Positions 12,424-23,427 of a DNA stretch of 64,000 nt are shown here, one piece after another (the first letter of the stretch is position 1; every line of letters starts with the position of its first letter). This stretch comes from Plumapathes pennacea (Eukaryota; Cnidaria; Anthozoa; Antipatharia; Myriopathidae). The notes beneath the pieces are model-generated. The model saw only the letters and a list, made by a program, of their open reading frames with translations. It did not search any database and was not told the origin of the DNA. The translations under genes and the position numbers were made by a program. The DNA lies in NCBI GenBank assembly GCA_964036295.1, contig OZ038462.1, positions 37,857,680 through 37,921,679 on the forward strand, given 5' to 3'.

Positions 12424-13808
12424 TTCCTTTGATGTCAGGTTTCTTTTCGGCTCTTAAAGGTTGCTTGACTAAATACTTGCCATCCCAACACGAAAGGTGG
12501 CGAAGTATGCTGACAGTTTCAGATGACTGCTTTGCACTAATTTACATGCACAAGGCAATTATGACGTTTTTGGAGGGGTGAGTAAAAGATAAGTTTTGTC
12601 CTGTCATAATAAAAAGATTGTTGTGAGATTTTTAAAAAGGTGGACATTAATTTCGAGTAATATACGACTCTCACTTCTTCTTTCGTGCAATAAATATCTC
12701 GCTATGTCAGCAGATGGCTTATTTTCCCCGCTAAAACACACAGACCTCTTAGCCCTCCCTTGTTCAGTTCTTTGTTGTTAGTAATAATTGTTCGACGTCA
12801 AACGTCAATCGTTCAAAAGATCTTGTTGAACTTATGAATAAAGAAACTCTTCACAAGTTTTGAATTTGTTTGGACTCAAACAGGATTTATCTAAACGCTT
12901 TGTTGGTGATGGAAAACGTTTTAGATATTAGAAGATATAATGTCGCCGTCGTGTGAGGGAACAAGGCAGTTTCCTTAGTTACAATTTATTCTTTTAACAA
13001 TGTGTTATTCCTTTGGCCATACTGGATTTCATTGGCAAAGACTGCGATGTTTGTCTTCATAATTTTTAAATTGATTAAACTGAGATATTCAATGATTGAG
13101 GCAGAACTGCAACTCTACCGGTCACGTAAATGAATATTGGAGTTGCATTCTAAACATGCATCACTGAACTTTAATTGTCGGCAAGCTATATGTAAATTTG
13201 AATCTATTGAACTGTACAGGTCTGTTACCGATTAGTGCTTGTAAACGACGTTTTTTAATTACCATTACTCTCCGAAGGAGTTCGGGTTTCGACTAACGGA
13301 GTATTAATACAATTTAGAACAATTATAATTCAACGCCCTCATCATAACATATATTCAAAAGTGGCGGACAATGCACATGCAAGCCTTGCCCTCCAGCGAC
13401 TTTTTTCACACAAATTTTCTAATTTTTCTGATTGAACTCCAAAAGGGTGCCAACTGTTTTTCACTTTTGGGGCGTAAGAACAAAATCTTATAAACATGAT
13501 TAATTTTGGGTCACGTGACCAATTGTTGAGGAAGGTCTCAAAGGGAGTACGGCGCAGTGCCAACGAAAACTATTCTTTTGTTGTCTAAGGTCCAGGTAAA
13601 TCGCAAGGTAAGTCCATTGTTCAGTTTCTACTCCACAGATTTTTCTTAAATTCGCTACAAAGACTCCTTTTGTGTATCAGATTCGAATTTATACATATAA
13701 AAAAATAGGGGCCACCGACTTCGTTTAGCTGCTATTGTGGCCGGAATATCAAACGCTTTCTGTCCGAATAGAACAGTTTACATATAAGCTCACCAGCTTT
13801 AACTAGCG
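12424..13808. other. 5' flank of convertase copy B
   Basis: No gene was seen. 12470-13260 is homologous to 7560-8300 and probably holds the copied promoter region. The rest is AT-rich and unrecognised. Confidence 0.5.
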
Positions 13809-13850
13809 TGAAATGTCAGTCGTCTCCTGGCCGAGACGACTGACATTTCA
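13809..13850. repeat. perfect 18-bp hairpin
   Basis: TGAAATGTCAGTCGTCTC, a 6-base loop CTGGCC, then the exact reverse complement. It is a small foldback of unknown origin, too short to call a transposon family. No clear target-site duplication was seen. Confidence 0.85.
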
Positions 13851-15561
13851 GGCTACAGCTTTAACCCAAATTCCGAAAGAACTGCTTTACAGAATTTTTT
13901 CTTTTTTCTTCAAAATGCAGATCTTGCATGTAGAGACCTATACCCAAAAACCCAGGGTAGGTCAACGACCTAATTTTTGCGTAATTCGTCTTATCGCACG
14001 GCGGCCATGTTGGATTGACGTCATAGAGTGTAACACGAAACGATGTGGGGCGCAAAGCATGCACGGAAGTGAACTCTGTTGTTTCTTTATGTGAAAATGT
14101 AATGAAAAACATAAAGGATCTCGTAACTTTCACAGTTGTTAAAAATGATTTCAAGTTAGTAAAACCACGCCCATGCGCAAAAAATGTTGCGTCGCGATCG
14201 CATTACCTTAAGGTGGCTCTCAACAGTTCATGCAGTGTTGTTTTCACCAAATAATTGACAATGGGAAATGTAATCCAGCTTTACAGTAATATCATCGTCA
14301 AACAATTTGTGAGCCCCATGTGAGAACAGCTGCCATGGTAACCGTAAGAGTGGTCAAATCTACTCCAATGTTGAACTTTTGAGGATTATAACTTTAAAAC
14401 TACACAATAAAACCTTGTTTTTTATTAACCAAATTTGATAGTATTTATCAAAAGAAAACTTTGACAAATTAATTTTTAAGTTTAAGAAGTGTATGGCCGA
14501 AATGCCCAACAAAAAAGGAGAACAAAGAGAGGAACGCCGAATAGACGAAGGGAAAAATAGACGAAACCAACTGGATAGTGAACATTACTGAAAATTTATC
14601 GACAGTTCAATTTTACAACATCGCGCCAGCGCGGATATGGCAATGCCAAGTTTTATACACAAGTCCAAGAGTTATTTCAATTAACCCGTGCAAGTTAGAA
14701 CATTCAAATCGGCTCCAACGCTTGTCTCACAAAAAGGTAATTTCGCTTGCAAATCCCGGCGAAAATAAAAATTCTAAGCTACTCTCGAGCAGTGTAGGTC
14801 AATACCAAGGAAGTGTCCACATTGTTTCCAGATCAATAAGAGTGTTTTTGTGAGTTGTGCTGAGACTCTTTAAAAATTTCAGCCGATGGTAAACATACAG
14901 GTAAATGCGACAAATATCGTGACATAACTGAATACACTTTACAGTAAATGACTGTTAATTTGTGTGATGATTATTCTATATATTATGTTATGGCCGTACA
15001 GTCTGATATCTACTTGGAAAAGGAGAAGAAGTAGCTGTGCCAACGATAGTTCAGACTTCTTTATTTCACGGGTTAATTGAAACCACTCCAACATCTACTA
15101 CGAAAGTGCAAACGTTTCAGTAATAACTGAAAGTGACGAAATCAATTTAGTGCCTAAGGCAGTTCAAAGAATGGGCTGCTTGAAACTAACCTATACATTA
15201 TAACAGCCATACTTTCTTCTTCGATAAAGAATTTCCCAGACTTTTCTTAGCTAGAAAAGCGAGTCATTTTAGCTCTCTAACCTCACATTACCCAATATTC
15301 TATGTACTAATACCCGTATTTGTATGTCCGATGTGACATTACCCGTTATTAGGACCAAAAACCCTTTTCGCTTGTTGCTTATTTCCCAGCAACGATCATC
15401 AAAATACAAATTCTCTTTACAACATGTGATCAGGGATATGAAGAAGAGAACAGAGAACTTAGCACCTGATCACCTGCACATGCAGCCACGGCTAAAGTAA
15501 TCATTTACATTGACAATCACGGTCGGGGTACTTGGCATTAATTTACAAGCTTCGCAGTCTT
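13851..15561. other. intergenic
   Basis: No supported gene was seen between convertase copy B and the 3' end of the USP gene. The short ORFs show no family features or splice structure. Confidence 0.5.
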
Positions 15562-15567
15562 TTTATT
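15562..15567 (-). terminator. candidate AATAAA polyadenylation signal of the USP gene
   Basis: The minus strand reads AATAAA about 73 nt after the stop codon of the terminal USP exon, a usual distance for a short 3' UTR. Confidence 0.5.
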
Positions 15568-15639
15568 TGCCCCCCGTCCAAGTTTAGCAAAATGTTCAAG
15601 TTGGTTGCAGACGTCAGACATGCATCGCACGGTCATCAG

Positions 15640-16259
15640 TCAAAAAATAAATCTGTTGAACGGTGCGTTATACCCTGGTCCTCCACCACAACTCCCGGGA
15701 GGTCCTTTGTCGCTGTCTTCGTCTGGGTCTCGGTAACGCGTGGAAGACCACGCTTTCTTGCCAGCTCGAAATCTGGCATCGCGCTCCTGTGCCTATAAAA
15801 CATAAAACGAGTTACCAAGGCTGGTCCTCGCTACCCAAAACACGATTAGAGTGGTCCTGCCAACAACAAGTCTTCCTCGACATGCAATCCGTTTCCATCC
15901 AACTCTTTTGAGAAGAACAGTTCCATTTTATACAGACGCCAACTAAACTCACTCGACCGGCCAAAATGGGGTCATTGAAAACCTTACCCCTTTCAAAAGC
16001 TCCAAGATATGGGACCGCAATTCTACCAACCTTCCTCGAAAAGACGAGAATGGATGGTCTGACCAGCATAAATCCAAGCAGGTAATCACCCGCTGCTTTC
16101 TCTACACTGAACTACATAATAGCTGACTACGTAAAATACGGGGAGGTTTGCCTCTGATTACCCTTAGCAGTGACGCAGCTTCACGAATCACTCTTTGCCT
16201 GGTCGTGCGATATATCCAGCAGCTACGCCAGTACAACAACAGAACACAAACAACAAAGC

Positions 16260-16292
<33 letters not shown>

Positions 16293-19200
16293 GAAGACAA
16301 AGCGAGCGTGGTGCCACGGACAATATACCCCGGGGGTAACTACATATAGGTAAGAGCCATATAGGTATGTGGGTATCATTATCAGCATTTTAGTCTGAAA
16401 TAGGGTATCGATTTTGAGCCTTTGGTCTGGAATGGGCTCGGAGATTTTGATACTAGGTCTGAAATAGGGTCGAAAATCGCACATTTTGGTCTCAAATAGG
16501 GCCGAAAAACGCAAATTTTGGTCTAAAGAGGGTTGAAAATCGCAAGCTTTGGTCTGAAGTAGGGTAAGGATTTTTAGTCCGTGGCGGCACACTCCCACCC
16601 AAAATTTTGAGGAGTAACCGGGCGACTTACCTCCTGGTAGAAACGGTTGTCATTATTGACAGCGTCCACAAATTCACTCCTGATGTCCACACCACACTCA
16701 AGCTGAGGCTCGCTGAGATTTTTGTAAATCAGCACGTAGGGAGTGTCCTTGGGAAAACGCTTTGCGACCCCAGCAAAGGCGCTGTAGCGCGTGAAAGAAA
16801 CGCGACTATCATTAAACAGATACCACGTGTCTTCGTCGGTTGCCATGCCCTTGGAGCCGGTAGCGCGGGAATCCTGCTCGACTGAAGAGTTCTTTGCGGG
16901 AAGCAGCGAGCCGGAGGGCCGAGCATAGCAGTAGTAGTGGCCACTTTCCGACGACGTTCCCGAGTGCACGATAATCGAACAAAGTGCATAAACTGTTTCT
17001 GACCGTCCGGCGTGCGAGTCGGCCATCGATTTCTGCTGTTCACAGTCGCTGTTTTGTCTCGTGCGCTTCAACGACGGCTTGAGTTCTTTCGCTCCCTCTT
17101 CTGTGTCCCTGTGGTGATGTAGCGAGGTGGTCTTTAGGTTCAGCAACAAGGGATACTCCACGTTTTGTAGAATCTTGGACCTTTGCTGGGTCTTCACATT
17201 GTACGCAAACCTCTTGAGCGTCAACACCAGAAAGCGCGGTGCTCCAGAGATGGCAACTCTCCGTTCGGCATCTTGCAGGCTCTGACACTGTTCACAGTGG
17301 TACTGATTACTTCCCTCCAACAACTCGGGCTCTAAAAAGTAATCCAACAAACTCTCAAGCGAGGCACTCGGCGACACACAACTTAAACTTGAACCAGGTT
17401 CTTTACCCTGCACTGCTAACTCCATTGGTATGGAGATCGCACTACCGCTGGACGACGCCCCACTACACGCGGGCGGACTAGCCTCGTTCCCAGCCGACGG
17501 GCACGTGATATCTGAGGAATTCTGTGCGATGTCTCCGCCTTTGAGGCTTCTCTCAGAGCTACACGTGTCCATTTTCTCGAGAGGTTCTTCTTTGCCGGAG
17601 CTGCTGGCGGGCTGGTTAAGGAGGGGACGTTCCGCGTGTTCAGTATTTTGAGGAAAAGCGAGAGGCAGGTCAGTGAAGGCTTCTTCTCTGCACGATGTCT
17701 GACTGCACCGCTTGCAACTGTGCTCAATAGACAATTTACCGACAAAGATTTTTTCCACAAGCGTCGGCGATTTCTCCTGCGGTTGTTCAGAGCTGGCTTG
17801 TGGGATTTTGTCTTCCTCGTCGATTCTGTCCAGTAAGTACTTCAGAAACTCGGAACAGTCTTGCTGTGAGCCCGCAGAAAACCACGGAGGTCTTGCCACT
17901 CGTAGAAATTTGATCGGTTCAATTGCTGCTCGCTGTGGAAGACAACAACAACAACAACAAAATCAGGGGAAGTTGAAACGATGTGCACTGGATGAACTTC
18001 ATTACGATCAGCAAGCCCAATGTCGCAAAGTTTTTTTGACGCTGGTTCACACTAATGACAAACGGAAGTACAAGAACAAACAAAATTATGCAGCCCAAAC
18101 ACTCGCGCAAGCACAAGAAAAGGGAATGTTTTCCTTTTTTTCTCAGTGGTTGAGTATGTGTAAACCTGGACGTCGCAAGCACAAACAAAAAAAAAAGAAA
18201 ACAAACAAAAAAAAAACAAACAAAAAAAACAAAAACAAAAACAAAAACAAAAACATAAGGTGTATTTCAGCAAAAAACAAACAAACAAACAAAAACAAAA
18301 AACAGGACCAAAACCAAGATTAAAGTCAGAAACACTAAGAACACAGCGCACTTGCCTGAGTTAGGGACAGGTAAGCAACCACCTCTTGCAAATGGTGAAG
18401 GAGAGGATGTGTTGCAATCATGGTGGGCCGACAACACACCAAGGAACGAAACCTGGAAAGTTGGATGTCGAGTCTTAGAACCACAAAGTATTACCAGTGG
18501 GTCTCTCCATTGCACCATTTACTCACTGTAACACGTCAAGCCTCAACACATACTGTAATGACTGGAACTTGTACTGTTTCAGTGATGCTGCATTTTATGT
18601 CAGTAATGGTGAACAAGCTGCACCGTGCAGCATGTAGTTGGTAATGGATCGATGTGGTCGAAATGTGGTTGGCAGCGTAGTCAGAATGTGGTTGGATTGC
18701 AGTTGGTAACACGGTTGTGTCAATTCACTGCCTGGTCTGAATATCAAAAAGTGTCACCTGGCTGCAACTCCTTGACAGCAAACCTACTAAATCTTCCTGC
18801 AGCTAGTGCCATATACAAAATTATACAGATTACTTGTCATAAACTAAAGCATACTCCTGCCTGCATAATTTCAGGACTATTTCTATTCTGGAATACTTGG
18901 GATACCATTCTGCTCCTGGAATAGCCAGAATATTCCAGAATAATGTCACAATATAACTTGCTATCCTAAAAACAAAGATAGTGGTGTTTTTGGGTGTAAA
19001 CAAAGACTCACCTACAGCTGAACCAGAGAAAAAGGGATTTTCTTGGGGTAGAGCGAATACTCTTCCATGCTCATCAGAATAATTGTTTGTATGGGTTTAA
19101 ATGAGAATCTGTCTATTCTTGATTGTATTCTTATTCCAGAATACCAGTTGCACCCATAATTTCACCATGTAATAAATGTAATAATTTTAGTGTGTAATAA

Positions 19201-21886
19201 TGACAGCAACTTACTCATCCAGCATGAAGACAGCTTGCAGCATGCTGTTCATATAGCAGGTGTTACCCAAGTTCACTAGTCCTGTCTTGCCCGTCTCAGA
19301 CTTTGGGGTTACAGCTGGTGGGGACAGCATGCAGCCTGAGCTTACTACCATCTGGGTAGACCAGGCACCTGACTGAGCTAGCCACTTGTTGATTGCTGTG
19401 TCAGAAGGTCTCGGATAATCCTTGGTTATAAAAATGAGAAATACAAAATGCCTGCATGAGCTAGTTAACATCAGATACACTACATGGGGTACATGTATCC
19501 AAGCCTGAAAATAACCAATGTTTTCTTAGCATTTCTGTCAGTATATACTGTGAAAAATAATCTCTGTTGTACAGTATCCATGTAGACTGTATGTATGCTA
19601 AAATATAGATTTATTTCTACACCTCTGATCTGAACACTTCAGAAGTAATAAAGCTGAAGTACAGAAAAACATACTCTGCTACACTGTCATGGTTTCCCCA
19701 TGTGCTATTCTTGTGTTCTCCCAACTTCTAAAGTGTTCAGATCAGGTTGTACAAAACAAATAAATAAATAAATAAAAAATAAATAAAGAAAATAAATAAA
19801 TAAATAAAGAAAAAGCAGCTTGTATTATTTTGTTCAAAGAAGTAGTTGAGAGTACAATGTACCTGTATAACATCTAGCAGGGGGCCATACAACTCTGGGA
19901 AGCCAGTGTGTAGGTACATGAGACAATGCAGGAGTTCTGTCAGAGTTCGAAGCATCATCACAGATGATCCACTGTTCTCCTTCCTCAAGGTTTTGACCAG
20001 GTCAGGCACATGTCCAACAATCTGTAAGAGACACACAAGGACAACATACAGTTAGGAACAGTTTTTTTACTGGCGAATCAGACCAATATTGGAACGGTAT
20101 TGGTTGAATCAAGTTACAGTAGCTTTATTGTAACCTGTCCTGACTCTAAATGGATTCAACCACTGTATTATGGAACAAAATGTACAAATGATGCAGTGTA
20201 CGTAAGAATTACTAAATGGAATCACTCAATTTCTGATTGGCCTATTAATTCTCACAACATCACTCATACCTTTTCTTCTTGATTGGTTGGGAGAATTGAT
20301 ATTATCAAAAAAGGAACATGTTACCTGGTGGAAAGGTTGTGGTGAATGTTGGTAACTGAGTAGCAGGTGGGACAATACAGCCATAGCACTTTCACGAACA
20401 ATTGGGAAGTAAAGCCTGCTAAAAACCTGCAATATTGTAAAGTAAAAAGTCCTGAATTAAGGTATTACATCATAGGCTAGAAGTTTAGAAAGTCCATTGT
20501 TTTTTTCTTCAGAAAAATTTTTGATGCTTGACACCCAGTTAAATAAGCTCTTCCATAACACCCCCATATATTGGCCAGTATATATTGACCTTACTCATAA
20601 AAGCATGTCTTGTAAAAATTTTGGAAGTACATATCAAAATTGAAAATCTTGATAAAATTGAGTGTTGTAGCTTAAACATTTAAAAAGATTTGTATGGAGA
20701 AAGACAATCGCTTTTCATGTATTATTTTGCTACACTTTCCATACAAATAACTTCACTTTAATTCAAGATTCGCTGATGAAATCACACAAGTGATGTAGTG
20801 TTAGAAGTTTTCTTTTGAAAGTTAACCTTCTAAATGTATGTAAATTAAGTTTCGCCATTATGAATAAGGTCTACAGTATGACACATGCTGGGCTTCAATG
20901 ATAAACACTTTTCAAGCATGTAAATGCTTCAGTAACTGATTATTTGGCTTTCTTACCTCACTAACAGTTTCTGTGGTCACAGACATCAAAATGGAATGTT
21001 TCTGTACCATGGCCAAGGCCTTCACAAATCTAATGATCCACTGATCGACGGCTTTGCCGCCAGGCCATGATAGGCACTTGATCATGCGAATTAATGCTAA
21101 CTCAAGACTCCTGGCTGATACCCCTGGTTTTGAAACCACTGTTCTTGTGGCAGACTCAATAACCTCTTGGGGGAAATACTGCACAATGGATGCTATTGCT
21201 ACTGAAGGATGAGGACCCATGGCAGAAATTATTGTAAATGTTTCATTTAAAACAGGAAACATGAGGCTCTGTTCCTTAGCCCACATTCTACTCAATAAAG
21301 CTCCAATGATTCCTGAGTTCTGAATACATGCTTTTAGTTCTTCTTTTGAGGACTTTGGAAGTTCTGTCTTGGCGAGGGAGTGGACCAAGCTGAGGTTTAA
21401 CTGAAGTAAATGCTCACCGACCGGCCAGCAGTGGTCGTGGTCAATAAGAAGACGACCAATCGCCGCGTTGAACTCGATGGCTGGATTATCTTTAACCCAG
21501 GAGTGAATATTGTCACGAACAATTTTGTAAAGCGACAAAATATGCGAAGTATCTCGGAGAAGACCGAACGAAATTCGCAAATAGTTCACCACATGAATGA
21601 AAATATTTTCCGGGTCTGTCAGCACAGATTTCACATAGTCCACGGTGAAGAAGCGCTGGAATACATCCTTGTGATGCTTAGCCCAAGAGATCAATACGAG
21701 TTTCCCCATGTCATGGTTAAACGCTGAACTCCCTTTCAACATCCATCCAGAGCTAATTTTGAAAATCGATGTGCACTGTGTTTCAGGAATCGTATTGCTC
21801 GCTTTCGTCACCAGTTGTTGAATTAAAAGGGTTTTTATGTTCTCTGAATGATCCGAAACGAGCACTCCGTTTAGTATTCGATCCAT
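15640..21886 (-). CDS. USP38: ubiquitin-specific protease, USP35/USP38 type
   Basis: A cysteine deubiquitinase of about 980 residues (human USP38 is a little over 1,000). Exons are 20957-21886, 20325-20426, 19863-20021, 19215-19420, 18356-18452, 16631-17932 and 15640-15786. The start MDRILNG matches the USP38 N-terminus. Residues 1-400 are the helical USP35/38 N-terminal region. The Cys box NLGNTCYMNS is near residue 452. Zinc-finger CxxC pairs are near 571/574 and 711/714. The His box SESGHYYCYA (His near 830) and LFNDSRV (near 872) complete the triad. A Ser-rich insertion lies between the finger halves. The last exon encodes a Gly-rich tail ending FNRFIF, like the GxxGRLVF end of USP35/38. 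Intron 5 uses a GC donor. USP35 and USP38 share this layout, so the orthologue choice is tentative. Confidence 0.93.
16259..16292. repeat. (CAA)n microsatellite
   Basis: About eleven CAA units in the last intron of the USP gene. A shorter CAA run lies at about 17942-17961, next to the acceptor of the large USP exon. Confidence 0.9.
16385..16575. repeat. degenerate minisatellite, about 30-bp unit
   Basis: Imperfect repeats of the form TTTTGGTCTGAAATAGGGTC, spaced by GAAAATCGCA-like spacers, occur about five times in the last USP intron. Related degenerate copies occur around 60890-61066. ORFs across the array are artefacts of the repeat. Confidence 0.7.
18184..18304. repeat. A-rich (AAAAAC)n low-complexity tract
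   Basis: Irregular runs of A with C about every six bases in an intron of the USP gene. The K/N-rich or F/C-rich ORFs over it are artefacts. Confidence 0.85.
19757..19812. repeat. (AAAT)n microsatellite
   Basis: About a dozen AAAT units with a few interruptions, in an intron of the USP gene just downstream of the 19863-20021 exon on the minus strand. Confidence 0.9.
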
Positions 21887-23427
21887 TGCAGTGCCAACGT
21901 ACAAACGCGTAGAAGTGTGAAACTGAATGACGACAATTGCCGTTTTCGTCAGGCTCTCTTGCAGGAAACTCCCGGATGTGCTCACAGGAGACTGGAACGA
22001 GCAGGGTGTTCCCTTCCTCCTCCACCGGCCCTCTCCGTAAATTTATAGTACCATTTATAGTAGCTCTAATTAATCATTTATAGAGCTGTTTTTAATGGCT
22101 GAAATTCTTTAAATAGCTTTTTGATGTTCGCATACAGTTGCATTTGCGTATTTTTACATTTACACCACTTGAGAAAAGCAACAAATCCCTTGGCCCGCCC
22201 CTGGTCTTGATATATTTTTCGGGAAAAACGAATAAATTGATTAAAAAAAATAAAAATAAAAGCGGAAAGAGAAAAGAGAAATATTAAACAGCATGGCGGC
22301 GGCTTTTCGTGACAAATGGGCGTAAAACTGTTCTCATGTGACTTTTAGAATGTGTTTTTGCTCCAAATAGAAATTTAGAAAGTTCAATGAGTTTATAAAC
22401 TGAACGTGTTTGCAGAAATAATGTTCAAGTTTGAAGGCCAGTCACTCACGGCAAAAAGTAAATACAAACAAATAGATAACCACAAAGGGATAATACGAGG
22501 ACAAACACTTTACTTTCCCCAAGTTGAGTCGAAAGCTTGTGTGATATCACTTGCATGTTTTCAAAATGGATGTGGTCTGGGAAGCCAACAGAAGCGTGAG
22601 AGCATCGCGTGTCGTGGTCGCGTGAATCTCACTTATCCGCCAGCAAATTATTTTGTTGAAAAGGCATTTTAAAAATCTGCATTGTGTCATCTTAAAATTT
22701 ATTCCTCTTGATTTTTTATTAATAGCGAAACGAGCCAATTAGTCCCTGTGTAGAAATCGTGGCGCCAGAACATCTTATGAAAGATTAACCTGACGGTGTA
22801 AGATTTAAGATCATACTTCTAAAAGGCCACGTCTTAAACCATCTATTTCTAATCGAAGTACAATCTTCGTCTCGTTAGAAGACCTAAGTATATTTTGACA
22901 ATTTCAACAAACAATTTGGACCGAGTGGCGCAACTAAACTCATTGCTTGAATTTTTTGCTTGTCTTGCCTTTTCGGGCAGTGTCAAAAAACAAACCAATA
23001 AGAGCGAAGCATCTCGAATTAAACTTTCATCCAAGGTATACGATTCCAATTATCTCGATCAATGAAAGACGGCCTTCACACGGCCAGTGGTCGCAATGAA
23101 TCTGCTGTGCGAAACAACGGAATTGTTCTATTTCCCTCAGTGTTAATTCGGGAAAGCACTCTTCAGGGATCAGGTTGCCGATTTGTTTGCTGGGTGCTGT
23201 GTATTTCCGTCAATTGTGAACAGGCCAGATACTTTGCGACGTTCAACCTGTGTTAGCGGTGCGTGGCGAAGTGACATATGATATGAATACAACGTAACTG
23301 TCAATTTTACCTATATTGTATTCCCAAGGGAGGCCGTTTGCAATCCGCTGTGAAGTGCATCGAATATCGCGAGCGAACGATGGCAGGATTCGCCGATTTA
23401 GAGTCACTTTCATTGCCCGATTGAAAC
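21887..23427. promoter_or_regulatory. divergent intergenic region, USP38-like / ANKRD50-like
   Basis: About 1.5 kb separates two genes transcribed away from each other, so it should hold both promoters. No TATA box or other motif stands out. It is an inferred regulatory region based on gene order only. Confidence 0.4.

Noticed and set aside
16259..16575. Regularly spaced repeats that might suggest a CRISPR-like array
   Set aside because: The units are degenerate, the spacers are also repeated, and the locus is inside a eukaryotic intron.
16188..16598. 136-residue minus-strand ORF in the USP intron
   Set aside because: Its repeated LFETK/LFQTK pattern comes from the minisatellite and the CAA tract.
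17712..18351. Plus- and minus-strand ORFs rich in N/K/Q or F/C
   Set aside because: They cover A-rich low-complexity DNA and the antisense of USP exons.
19016..19080. Exon-like piece with a strong GTGAGT donor in the USP gene, between Cys-box and FRSLVCC exons
   Set aside because: Including it breaks the phase or gives a stop, and direct joining of 19215 to 18452 restores the USP fold exactly.
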